Notes under the pieces: model-generated
What the model was told of the DNA's origin: nothing
Databases searched by the model: none
What the model saw: only the letters and a program-made list of their open reading frames with translations
Program-made: the position numbers and the translations under genes
Assembly (NCBI GenBank): GCA_014378345.1
Contig: JACMNW010000178.1
Span: forward strand, 1-13,807
Origin: Pseudorhodobacter sp.
Lineage (GTDB): Bacteria > Pseudomonadota > Alphaproteobacteria > Rhodobacterales > Rhodobacteraceae
Length of the DNA stretch: 13,807 nucleotides
Reading direction: 5' to 3'
In this document: one piece after another, positions 6,557 through 13,807 of the stretch
Layout: every line of letters begins with the position of its first letter
How positions within the stretch are numbered: position 1 is the stretch's first letter

Positions 6557-7983
6557 CCGAAGAAAATACAGAAGGCCGCGCCCAAATTGGCCTGATTGGC
6601 CTTGGCACGATGGGCAGCATGCTGGCCCTGAACATCGCGGAAAAAGGTTTCGCGATAGCGGTATGGAACCGCACAACCACAGTGACGCACGCCTTCGCGG
6701 CAGGCGCAGGGGAACTGGCGGCAAAGATCACTCCGACGGACAGTCTGGCGGATTTGGTGGCGGCTATCGCGCGGCCCCGCGCCATTATTCTGATGGTTCC
6801 AGCCGGGCAGGTGGTGGACGATGAAATCGCAGCGCTTCGCCCGTTGCTCGACAAGGATGATCTTATCATCGATGCGGGTAACGCGCTGTTTTCCGATACC
6901 AATCGCCGGGCTGCAGATGCGGCCATCCAAGGGCCGCGGTTTCTAGGCATTGGCGTGTCGGGCGGAGAAGAAGGTGCGCGCCATGGGCCATCTATCATGG
7001 GGGGTGGTGTGCGGGCGGACTGGGACCGGGTTGAACCGATACTCAGCGCCATTTCGGCCAAATATCAGGGCATTCCCTGCGCCACCTATATGGGCGAAGC
7101 GGGGGCGGGGCATTTTGTGAAATCGGTGCATAACGGCATTGAATATGCCGATATGCAGATGATCGCCGAAGTGTACGGTGTGATGCGCGACGGCATGGGA
7201 ATGGATGCTGTGGCCATCTCAGGCGTGTATGACGGCTGGAACAAGGGTGTTCTGCAATCCTATCTGATCGAGATTTCGGCGGCAGTTGCGGCGGCGATAG
7301 ACCCAAAAACCGGGTCTGCGATGCTGGATGTGATCCTTGACCGGGCGGGGCAAAAAGGGACTGGGCGGTGGACCATTATCGAGGCGCAGCAGCTGGCGGC
7401 CCCGGTTCCCGCTATCGAGGCGGCAGTGTTGGCGCGTAATTTGTCAGCGCGGCTTGACGAGCGTCGGGCAGGTGAAGCGGTGTTTGGCGCGGCCCCGGTA
7501 AAGATGGCTGTTGGCACGATTGATCTGACCACGCTTGAACAGGCTCTGATTGCGGGCAAGATCCTGTGTTATGCGCAGGGGTTTGCCCTGATCGGGGCGG
7601 CCGGGCGGGAATTTGGCTGGGCGATGCCGCTGCCCGATATTGCGCGGGTCTGGCGCGAGGGGTGCATCATCCGGTCGGGCATGTTGAATGATATGGCAAC
7701 GGCGCTGACCGATGATCCAAACCGCAATCTTATGCTGGCCCCGTTTTTTGCTGATTTGTTAAAGCAAACGCATGGCGCGTTGCGCAAGGTGGTGGCGGCA
7801 GCGGCGTTAAACGGGTTGCCGGTGCCCGCGCTGGCGTCGGGGCTGGCGTGGTTTGATATGATGCGCACGGAACGTTCTACCGCCAACATGATTCAAGCAC
7901 AGCGTGATTTCTTTGGCGCACATGGGTTTGAACGGATGGACGGTGGGGAAGGCAAGCACGGGCCATGGGGCAGCCATGGGTAG
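6553..7983 (+). CDS. gnd: 6-phosphogluconate dehydrogenase, decarboxylating
   Basis: Oxidatively decarboxylates 6-phospho-D-gluconate to ribulose 5-phosphate. From the ATG at 6553 the protein is 476 residues, the normal long form. The dinucleotide site is GLIGLGTMGSMLA (13-25), followed by WNRT (38-41), whose Asn-Arg pair is typical of NADP-dependent enzymes. The substrate and catalytic motifs are GVSGGEEGARHGPSIM (134-149), then FVKSVHNGIEYAD (188-200), with catalytic K190 and E197, and the loop AGQKGTGRWT. The C-terminal tail has GAHGFER with R461 and a nearby H469, though the ending GKHGPWGSHG differs from the usual HTxW form. The open frame continues upstream to 6370 but lies inside the lactonase gene. 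GGAG at 6539-6542 precedes the start. The kinase gene begins directly after the stop. Confidence 0.95.
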   Translation: MTEENTEGRAQIGLIGLGTMGSMLALNIAEKGFAIAVWNRTTTVTHAFAAGAGELAAKITPTDSLADLVAAIARPRAIILMVPAGQVVDDEIAALRPLLDKDDLIIDAGNALFSDTNRRAADAAIQGPRFLGIGVSGGEEGARHGPSIMGGGVRADWDRVEPILSAISAKYQGIPCATYMGEAGAGHFVKSVHNGIEYADMQMIAEVYGVMRDGMGMDAVAISGVYDGWNKGVLQSYLIEISAAVAAAIDPKTGSAMLDVILDRAGQKGTGRWTIIEAQQLAAPVPAIEAAVLARNLSARLDERRAGEAVFGAAPVKMAVGTIDLTTLEQALIAGKILCYAQGFALIGAAGREFGWAMPLPDIARVWREGCIIRSGMLNDMATALTDDPNRNLMLAPFFADLLKQTHGALRKVVAAAALNGLPVPALASGLAWFDMMRTERSTANMIQAQRDFFGAHGFERMDGGEGKHGPWGSHG

Positions 7984-8904
7984 GTGGAACCCTTGATCGC
8001 AATTGGAATTGATCTTGGCGGCACCAAAATAGAGGCTCAGATTTTTGATGCAAGTTGGGCATGTATCGATGCAAGGCGGGTCGAGACGCCAAAAAGCTAT
8101 ACAGCCCTTGTTGCAGCGGTCGTTGATCAAATTGCTTGGGCGGACCGGCTGTCCGGCGCTGGCTTACCTGTTGGAATTGCAGCGGCAGGGTTGATTAGCC
8201 CGGCTACCGGGCTGGCCTTTACCGCAAACCTGCCCGCGATGAACATGCCTTTGCCAGCTGATATTGAAGCGGCGGTTGGGCGAAAGATCACCTATATCAA
8301 TGATTGCCGCGCGCTGGCTTTATCTGAGGCGGTGTTTGGCGCGGGGCGCGGCAAGGCATCCGTTGCAGGGCTGATTTTGGGTACTGGGGTTGGTGGTGGG
8401 CTTGCCATAAACGGTGCACTCACGCCCGGCATTTCTGCAACGGGGGGCGAGTTTGGCCATATCCCAGCACCTGCGCATCTGATCAAGTTTCATAATCTGC
8501 CTGTCATTGCATGTGGCTGTGGCCGGATGGGCTGCTTTGAGACGCTGGTATCAGGGCCAGGCTTGACGCGGATGGCACGGCACTTTACCGGGCATGACCT
8601 TTCCCCCAAACTGCTGATCGCAGCCAAAACCACCAACGCAAAGGCTGTGCTGGCTTGGGATGTTTGGTGTGATTTGGTAGCAGAACTGTTGATCACATTG
8701 GTGTTCACGATGGACCCCAACGTCATAGTGATTGGTGGCGGCATGGCAAAAATCGCGGGCTTGGTGGACGATCTTAGCCGCGCCCTTAGCCGTGCCCAAC
8801 TGGCGGGCTTTGCAATACCGGAACTGTTAATAGCACAAGGTGGCGACGCAAGCGGTGCGCGTGGTGCGGCTTATGCTGCCATTCAGGACAGAATGCATGT
8901 CTGA
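7984..8904 (+). CDS. ROK-family sugar kinase, probably amino-sugar specific
   Basis: An ATP-dependent hexokinase of the ROK family, about 306 residues. The phosphate-binding motif IGIDLGGTK lies at 7-15. Catalytic D107 is in the YINDCRALA stretch. A second ATP motif is LGTGVGGGL (132-140). GGEFGHI (154-160) supplies the sugar-binding glutamate and a zinc-binding histidine, and the ROK zinc site is completed by C177, C179 and C184 (ACGCGRMGCFE). The last motif is VIVIGGGMAK. No helix-turn-helix precedes the kinase domain, so it is an enzyme and not a ROK repressor. The gene overlaps nagA by 8 bp, so N-acetylglucosamine or N-acetylmannosamine is the likeliest substrate; glucose or fructose cannot be excluded. 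The start is either GTG at 7984, right after the gnd stop, or TTG at 7993 preceded by GGTGG. Confidence 0.9.
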   Translation: MEPLIAIGIDLGGTKIEAQIFDASWACIDARRVETPKSYTALVAAVVDQIAWADRLSGAGLPVGIAAAGLISPATGLAFTANLPAMNMPLPADIEAAVGRKITYINDCRALALSEAVFGAGRGKASVAGLILGTGVGGGLAINGALTPGISATGGEFGHIPAPAHLIKFHNLPVIACGCGRMGCFETLVSGPGLTRMARHFTGHDLSPKLLIAAKTTNAKAVLAWDVWCDLVAELLITLVFTMDPNVIVIGGGMAKIAGLVDDLSRALSRAQLAGFAIPELLIAQGGDASGARGAAYAAIQDRMHV

Positions 8905-10039
8905 TTCAAGCAGCTTCTGGATGTGCCCTGACCTGCTGTTTGACGGCACAGGGCTGTCAGCCAACATGGGCGTTCTAATTGAAAAAACCCGTGCGGTAGA
9001 AATACGTGCAAGCGCAGACATTGCGATAGGTGCGCCGCGCATTGATGTGCCGGGATTGGTTTGCCCCGGATTTCTGGACATGCAGGTGAACGGCGGTGGC
9101 GGTGTGTTGCTGAACACCACGCCAACCCTGGACGGAATGCTTGCAATTGCCGCCGCGCATAAACGGTTTGGCACAGTAGGACTGTTGCCCACGGTTATCA
9201 CCGACAGGCCGGAGATATTGGCACAAGTGGCCCAAGCAGCCATCGCCGCAAAGGGCCAGCGGGGCATTTTAGGCCTGCATATCGAGGGGCCTCATATCGC
9301 GGTTGCCCGGCGCGGCACACATGCCGAAAACTGGGTGCGGCCAATGGATGCCACGACGATTGCCATTGTGAAAAACCTGCGGGCCGCAGGAATTACCGTG
9401 ATGATCACTCTGGCACCGGAAGCAGCGACGAGTGCTCAAATTGCAGAGCTTGCGGCAACAGGTGCGGTGGTATCCCTTGGCCATACCGATACCACGGCTG
9501 AGAAAACCCGTTCTGCTTTGGCAGCGGGGGCCAGCTGTTTCACGCATTTGTTCAACGCGATGTCGCCAATGCTTGGCCGCGCGCCGGGCGTTGTCGGGGC
9601 TGCAATCAACTCTGATGCCTATAGCAGCGTCATCTGCGACGGCATTCATGTGGCCGATGAAATGGTCGGCCTTGCAATTCGGGCGCGGCCGCTGGCGGAC
9701 AAGGTTTTTCTGGTGTCTGACGCAATGCCGACTGTAGGCGGATCAGACCGCTTTAATCTATATGGCAAAGAAATACGGCTGGAGGACGGGCGGTTGGTGA
9801 ATGCGGAAGGGTCGTTGGCCGGGGCGCATATCACGATGGCGCAAAGTGTGGCGCGGTTGGTGAATGTGGTTGGGGTGGACCTGACCGTGGCGCTGCGTAT
9901 GGCGGTAACGGTCCCCGCGCAAGTGATTGGCAGACCGGATCTGGCGCAGATTATAGGGCGGGATACGGCGGACTTACTGGTGCTGGACGAAAGCCTTGCT
10001 TTGGTTGGCACCTGTGCTGATCTGGGGCAGCAGCCATAG
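8897..10039 (+). CDS. nagA: N-acetylglucosamine-6-phosphate deacetylase
   Basis: Removes the acetyl group from GlcNAc-6-phosphate to give glucosamine-6-phosphate. From the ATG at 8897 the protein is 380 residues, matching the family. It belongs to the amidohydrolase superfamily: GFLDMQVNGGGG (59-70) has the Q-x-N form of the first metal motif, as in Gram-negative single-metal enzymes, in place of H-x-H. E130 in HIEGPHIA, H196 in SLGHTD and H217 in THLFNAM are the metal ligands. H251 in DGIHVAD would contact substrate, and D275 in LVSDAMP is the catalytic acid/base. AGGA at 8885-8888 supports the start, which overlaps the kinase gene by 8 bp. The last 66 bp overlap the converging ABC ATPase gene. 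No nagB deaminase gene is adjacent. Confidence 0.95.
   Translation: MSDSSSFWMCPDLLFDGTGLSANMGVLIEKTRAVEIRASADIAIGAPRIDVPGLVCPGFLDMQVNGGGGVLLNTTPTLDGMLAIAAAHKRFGTVGLLPTVITDRPEILAQVAQAAIAAKGQRGILGLHIEGPHIAVARRGTHAENWVRPMDATTIAIVKNLRAAGITVMITLAPEAATSAQIAELAATGAVVSLGHTDTTAEKTRSALAAGASCFTHLFNAMSPMLGRAPGVVGAAINSDAYSSVICDGIHVADEMVGLAIRARPLADKVFLVSDAMPTVGGSDRFNLYGKEIRLEDGRLVNAEGSLAGAHITMAQSVARLVNVVGVDLTVALRMAVTVPAQVIGRPDLAQIIGRDTADLLVLDESLALVGTCADLGQQP
9974..10039. other. 66-bp antisense coding overlap of nagA and ABC ATPase genes
   Basis: The last 21 codons plus stop of nagA (plus strand) and the last 21 codons plus stop of the ATPase gene (minus strand) occupy the same DNA. There is therefore no intergenic terminator between the two convergent operons, and none is apparent within the overlap. 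The NagA end (DTADLLVLDESLALVG) is conserved-type sequence. The ATPase end beyond WLLP is an apparently unconserved tail. Confidence 0.85.
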
Positions 10040-11056
10040 CGATTCTGGGGGCAGGTTGATGGGCAGGATTGCACCGATATCAAGCTGTGCTGCGTCATCA
10101 GGATTTACCGAAGCTTCCAGATTCACGCCACCCACGCAAAGGATCAGGCGGGTCTGGACCCCAAGGTAAGTGCGCTCCAACAAGGTGGCCTGCACCGTGT
10201 TGTGTTTTGCTGCACCGAGACGGATGTTTTCCGGCCGGATCGTCAGCGTTCCGGGGCCTTCGCGCAGATCGGCCTGCACCAAAAGCGCGCCGAGGGCAGA
10301 GCTGAAAGTACCGCCCTTGTTATGACCGGCAATGAAATTTACGCCTCCAAAGAAGCGGGCGATGGTTTGCGTGGCGGGGCGTTTGAAAAATGCGTCGGGC
10401 GGGCCGAATTGCTGCAGGCGACCGTCAAGGATCAGGGCAATCTGGTCGGCCAGAACAACGGCTTCTTCCTGATCATGCGTGACAAAAATGGTGGTGATGC
10501 CGGTTGTGCGCTGCAGGCTGCGGATCAGGTCGCGCATTTCGGCGCGTAGGGTTGTGTCTAGGTTTGACAGAGGTTCATCCAGCAGCAGAAGGCGGGGTCT
10601 TAAGATCAGTGCGCGGGCAAGGGCCACGCGCTGGGCCTGACCGCCGGACAGTTGCGACGGGCGGCGAGGGCCAATGTTTGGCAGCTGAATGAGGGTAAGC
10701 ATTTCGGCCACCCTTGCGGCGATGTCTGCCTTGGGCAGATGACGCATGGACAGGCCAAAGCCAATATTTTCGGCCACGGTCATATGGGGAAACAGCAGCG
10801 GGTTCTGAAACACCATCACCGCCCCGCGCCTGTCCGGTGATTGCGACAGAATGGAGGTGCCATCCAAGCGTACATCGCCCGATGTTGGGGCCAGCAATCC
10901 TGCGATGATTTTAAGCGCGGTTGTCTTGCCACAGCCAGAGGGCCCGAGCAGCGCCGTCAAACTGCCGGATGGAATATCGAGCGTCAGATTGTTCAGGGCC
11001 GGCTGGGGCGCGCTGGGGTAGGTTTTGCTGAGGTCAGTTATCGATAGGTGCGTCAT
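9974..11056 (-). CDS. ABC importer ATP-binding protein (YnjD/PotA-like)
   Basis: A 360-residue ATPase subunit that energises import through the two permeases encoded upstream. The nucleotide-binding domain has Walker A GPSGCGKT (38-45), the Q-loop VFQNPLLFPHMT with Q84, the signature LSGGQAQRVALARAL (136-150), Walker B LLLLDEP (156-162) and the switch histidine H194 in FVTHD. A C-terminal regulatory region of TOBE type (about 240-343) contains GTLTIRPENIRLG and ends near LPPESLWLLP. It is followed by a polar tail of about 17 residues, nearly all inside the 66-bp antisense overlap with nagA. The ATG overlaps the upstream permease stop (ATGA). It is the last gene of the transporter operon. Confidence 0.94.
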   Translation of the reverse strand: MTHLSITDLSKTYPSAPQPALNNLTLDIPSGSLTALLGPSGCGKTTALKIIAGLLAPTSGDVRLDGTSILSQSPDRRGAVMVFQNPLLFPHMTVAENIGFGLSMRHLPKADIAARVAEMLTLIQLPNIGPRRPSQLSGGQAQRVALARALILRPRLLLLDEPLSNLDTTLRAEMRDLIRSLQRTTGITTIFVTHDQEEAVVLADQIALILDGRLQQFGPPDAFFKRPATQTIARFFGGVNFIAGHNKGGTFSSALGALLVQADLREGPGTLTIRPENIRLGAAKHNTVQATLLERTYLGVQTRLILCVGGVNLEASVNPDDAAQLDIGAILPINLPPESLWLLPQISTGANQSKAFVQHQ

Positions 11057-11850
11057 TGGCCGAATCCGGTAATCGCAGAACTGCGCCCGGTCAGATGGCG
11101 GGCGGTCAGGATAAGGATCAAAACGCCGGGCAGGATATAGATCATGCCGATTGCGCCGGTGATGTCATTTCGCCCGGAGGTGGCGAATTGAAACAGCAGT
11201 AGCGGCAGGGTTTGCACGCGCCCGCCGCCGATGACGAGGGTCAGGATATATTGGCTCCACGATACCAGAAAGGTGAACATCGCCCCAACGATGATACCCG
11301 GCAGAATGGCAGGCAGGGTGATGTGGCGGAAAACCTGGCCTGGCGATGCGCCAAGGCTGCGGGCCTGATCTTCAACCTGCGGATCGTAAGCGGCAAAGAT
11401 GCCTGACATGACCAGCACCATATAGGGCAGGGTCGGGATCAGGTGCACCAGAACCACGCCAGTGACGGTATTGTTCAGGTGCAGGCCGATGAACACCGAT
11501 TGCAGACCCATGGCCACGGCAATGCCCGGCATGATGATCGGGGCCAAGATGATCAGTTCAATCAAGGTTTTGCCGCGAAATTTGTATTGGCCCAAGGCAC
11601 GACCTGCAGGTACGCCAAGCAAAACAGACAGCGCTGTTGCTGCCAAGGCGATGCCAGTGGTTAACCCAAGGCTGTGCAACACGCCCGATTGTGGTGACAG
11701 GGCAAAGGCCCATGGTTGCAGGGTCCAGTTTTGCGGCAAAAGGTTTGGAAAGGTCCAGCCACGCGCGAAAGACCAGATCGCAAGCGGGACCAGCGGCAGG
11801 ACAAGCCATGAGATCAGCACTATCGCAGCCATGCGGCGTAGATGGGCCAT
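11053..11850 (-). CDS. ABC importer permease, second
   Basis: A 265-residue inner-membrane permease of the binding-protein-dependent transport family with about six hydrophobic segments: roughly 8-28, 60-82, 97-118, 130-152, 183-203 and 235-257. The cytoplasmic EAA loop that docks on the ATPase is DQARSLGASPGQVFRHITLP followed by AILPG (about 161-185). It begins 3 bp after the stop of the other permease and its own stop overlaps the ATPase start, so all three are probably co-translated. Sequence style is closest to PotC/ThiP-like permeases. The ATG at 11850 has no strong ribosome-binding site, consistent with coupling to the preceding gene. Confidence 0.92.
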   Translation of the reverse strand: MAHLRRMAAIVLISWLVLPLVPLAIWSFARGWTFPNLLPQNWTLQPWAFALSPQSGVLHSLGLTTGIALAATALSVLLGVPAGRALGQYKFRGKTLIELIILAPIIMPGIAVAMGLQSVFIGLHLNNTVTGVVLVHLIPTLPYMVLVMSGIFAAYDPQVEDQARSLGASPGQVFRHITLPAILPGIIVGAMFTFLVSWSQYILTLVIGGGRVQTLPLLLFQFATSGRNDITGAIGMIYILPGVLILILTARHLTGRSSAITGFGQ

Positions 11851-11853
11851 GGG

Positions 11854-12711
11854 CTAGCCGCGCCGTTTGTTGCGCAGAGCGCGGGTATAAAGGGCGATCA
11901 TGATGGCGGAAACCGCGGCTATCAGCATGGCAAGAGCCATGGCTTGCGGGTGGCTGGCAAGATTCACATCAGTGAAGCCACGGTAGGCCATCAAGGGCAA
12001 GGTTTGCGGCGCGCTGGCCCCCAGCAGTGCCGGGATTTCATAGGCACCAAAGGTGAAGGCAAAAACGATGGCCGATGCCGACAAAAGCCCCGGCATGATT
12101 TGCGGCAACAGCACGTGGCGAAACGCTTGCCATCGGCTGGCACCAAGCGTGCGGGCGACGCTTTCATGATCATTGCCAAGGGTTTGCATATTGGCAAGCG
12201 TGATGACCGTGATGAACGGCAGTTCTTTCCAGACATAGGTGGCGATGATGCCGATAGCATAGGGATCAAAGACTATGGCGGGGAAATCGGCAGGTTTGGT
12301 GATAAGGCCAACACCGTAGGCCATGCGCGCAAAGCTGCCCGATTGTGAAAAAAGGTAAAGGATGCCGATGGCCCCCACCAGATGCGGGATGGTCAGGTTC
12401 AAATGCACCAGAAAGCTGGCAATTGCGCGGCCCCGAAAGCTGCGGCGCAAAAGCAGCGCTGTGGCCACCGCCAACACAGATGCGATCAGGGTTGAGGTGG
12501 CGGCAATATAAAGGGTCAGGGCAAGGGATCGGTAAACCTGCGGTGAGGCGAGGACGCTGCGATAAGCGTCAAGGTTTGGGTCATTCATCCCGATGATCGG
12601 CATGTAGTTGAAAGACCGAAGCAGGCTGAACCCTAGGCCGCCGAAGAACAGCACGCCAATCACCGTTAAGGCAGGAGTCAGAAGCAGGGTGATTTTCAGG
12701 CGGTCCTGCAT
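11854..12711 (-). CDS. ABC importer permease, first
   Basis: A 285-residue inner-membrane permease. It has an N-terminal membrane segment at about 7-30, a periplasmic stretch with NPLD-like polar residues, and further segments around 63-88, 97-120, 150-172, 205-228 and 255-276. The EAA loop is HESVARTLGASRWQAFRHVL followed by LPQIMPG (about 182-208). It would pair with the second permease to form the channel; in E. coli YnjC, by contrast, the two permease domains are fused in one chain. The ATG is supported by AAGGA at 12721-12725 with 9-nt spacing. It lies 22 bp after the solute-binding protein gene. Substrate not predictable from the sequence. Confidence 0.92.
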   Translation of the reverse strand: MQDRLKITLLLTPALTVIGVLFFGGLGFSLLRSFNYMPIIGMNDPNLDAYRSVLASPQVYRSLALTLYIAATSTLIASVLAVATALLLRRSFRGRAIASFLVHLNLTIPHLVGAIGILYLFSQSGSFARMAYGVGLITKPADFPAIVFDPYAIGIIATYVWKELPFITVITLANMQTLGNDHESVARTLGASRWQAFRHVLLPQIMPGLLSASAIVFAFTFGAYEIPALLGASAPQTLPLMAYRGFTDVNLASHPQAMALAMLIAAVSAIMIALYTRALRNKRRG

Positions 12712-12733
12712 TCTGGCGTGTCCTTAGACGGGG

Positions 12734-13807
12734 TTATTGGCCTACGTTTTCGATCCAACCCTGTTCGATGGCGGAAATCCAGTCTGCTTGCAGTTCGGGC
12801 AGGGCAGATTTGCCCAGGTCTTCCATCGACACAACGGATGGAAGCTGGGTGATGCTGGCAAACTTGGCTTGGTCTTCCGGTTTGGTACGGGCAATTTCTA
12901 TTGCGGGCGCTGCCCCCCATGCGGCGGGCATGGCTTTTTCAACTTGGGCGGGGCCGGATAGCAGTAGGTTTTGCAGCACCATAGCAGCGGCTTTGTTGGG
13001 CGAATTGAATGGAATGGCGGTGTAATTGGTGTTGCTGATGGTGCCATCGGTCAGGCCGTAGGAGCGCACGGTTTCGGGGAAGCTGCCGTTTTGTACGGCC
13101 AAGCCAAATTGCGATGCATCGTAGTTGAAGGTTATCGACACTTCTTTGTTGGCAAACAACTGATCAAGGGCAGTGATCGAGGTGGGGTAGGTATCGCCTT
13201 TGCGCCAAAGATAGGGTTCCAGATCATTCAGGATCGCCCATGTTTTGCTGGCAGCCGCGTCATATTTTGTCTGATCAAAGCGGCCGAGCAGGTTTTCAGC
13301 GCCCCCGGCAGCATAGTAGAATACATGCCGCACAAAGACCCCACCGTTGAAATCGGGCGCAGCGGGGTAGGTGAACTGGCCGGGGTTGGCCTTGATCCAT
13401 GCGATCAGATCAGGGATGGATTTAGGCGGATTTGGCAGGGTGGCGCTGTCATGGGCAAATGCGAATTGCGCTTTTGACCAAGGCACTTCGCAGCCCGCGA
13501 CAGGCACGCCGAAATCATTGGCGATGGCAGGATTATTCCAGTTGATCAGCGCGTTGTTGGGCAGTGCATCGGTATAGCCGCACCAGACCATATCGCCCTG
13601 CCGCAGGGTGCGAAAGTTTTCGCCGTTGATCCAGATCATATCAACTGCGCCTTTATTGCTGACGCCGGCCTGCTTTTCGCCCAGCACAATATTTACCGCC
13701 TCGGCCGTATCGGTGATGCCCACGCGGTTCAGGGTGATGCCGTAATCAGCCATCAAAATTCCGCCGATATAGCCTGAGACGTATTGGTTGATGCTGTCCG
13801 ACCCACC
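12734..13807 (-). CDS. YnjB-like ABC solute-binding protein, N-terminus outside window
   Basis: The C-terminal 357 residues of a periplasmic binding protein; the frame is open to the right edge, so the signal peptide and first part of the mature protein are missing. Features remembered for the YnjB family (COG4134) are visible: near the edge GGSDSINQYVSGY, then YGITLNRVGITDTAEAVNIV, then VDMIWINGENF and DFGVPVAGCEVPWSKAQFAF. Family members deliver an uncharacterised substrate to the YnjBCD importer. The downstream permeases and ATPase on the same strand complete the system. The TTG/ATG codons at 13756/13753 are internal: the reading frame before them continues with family-like residues. Assignment to the family is from memory of the conserved blocks and was not searched. 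Confidence 0.85.
   Translation of the reverse strand, partial: GGSDSINQYVSGYIGGILMADYGITLNRVGITDTAEAVNIVLGEKQAGVSNKGAVDMIWINGENFRTLRQGDMVWCGYTDALPNNALINWNNPAIANDFGVPVAGCEVPWSKAQFAFAHDSATLPNPPKSIPDLIAWIKANPGQFTYPAAPDFNGGVFVRHVFYYAAGGAENLLGRFDQTKYDAAASKTWAILNDLEPYLWRKGDTYPTSITALDQLFANKEVSITFNYDASQFGLAVQNGSFPETVRSYGLTDGTISNTNYTAIPFNSPNKAAAMVLQNLLLSGPAQVEKAMPAAWGAAPAIEIARTKPEDQAKFASITQLPSVVSMEDLGKSALPELQADWISAIEQGWIENVGQ

Noticed and set aside
13751..13756. Start of the solute-binding protein at TTG 13756 or ATG 13753
   Set aside because: The upstream frame to the window edge continues with family-like sequence and no signal peptide follows these codons, so they are internal.
1..13807. tRNA/rRNA genes, CRISPR arrays, insertion sequences, riboswitches
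   Set aside because: No cloverleaf, regularly spaced repeat array, transposase-like frame or recognised aptamer pattern was seen on reading both strands.

Overview
The window looks like chromosomal DNA of an alphaproteobacterium, most likely from the Rhodobacterales/Roseobacter group. This is inferred from the moderately high GC content, the dense ATGA-coupled gene layout, frequent GTG starts, and protein families typical of that group. No rRNA, tRNA, CRISPR array, transposase or prophage gene was recognised.

Region 1 (1-2025) looks like an ECF sigma-factor locus. On the minus strand lie a secreted TPR protein, an ECF RNA polymerase sigma factor and the start of its probable anti-sigma factor, which runs off the left edge. 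The last two overlap by ATGA. Divergently, on the plus strand, is a small exported protein of the PF03640 'secreted repeat' type. The 256-bp divergent spacer carries a perfect 17-bp palindrome and repeated TTTGCC/GGCAAA half-sites. A nested inverted repeat lies between the TPR gene and the sigma gene.

Region 2 (2085-4464, minus strand) holds UDP-glucose 6-dehydrogenase followed by an overlapping galactose-mutarotase-like protein. A strong hairpin at 2046-2079 separates the mutarotase-like gene from the converging PF03640 gene.

Region 3 (4619-10039, plus strand) is a compact apparent sugar-catabolic operon: an NAD(P)H-type 2-hydroxyacid dehydrogenase, an SMP-30/gluconolactonase-family lactonase, a 6-phosphogluconate dehydrogenase, a ROK-family sugar kinase and N-acetylglucosamine-6-phosphate deacetylase. 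The last four are abutting or overlapping, so co-translation is likely. The set mixes amino-sugar entry (kinase plus NagA) with oxidative aldonate chemistry (lactonase plus 6PGDH). There is no NagB deaminase and no regulator in the window, so the pathway is not a textbook one.

Region 4 (9974-13807, minus strand) is an ABC importer of the uncharacterised YnjBCD type: substrate-binding protein (N-terminus outside the window), two separate permeases and an ATPase. Its last gene converges on nagA and overlaps its 3' end by 66 bp. The importer may supply the substrate of the sugar operon, but nothing in the sequence proves this.

The points most worth checking are the unusual five-gene catabolic set, the 66-bp tail-to-tail coding overlap, the codon-like hydrophobic reading frame in the 2-HADH/lactonase spacer, and the inverted repeats around the sigma-factor locus.
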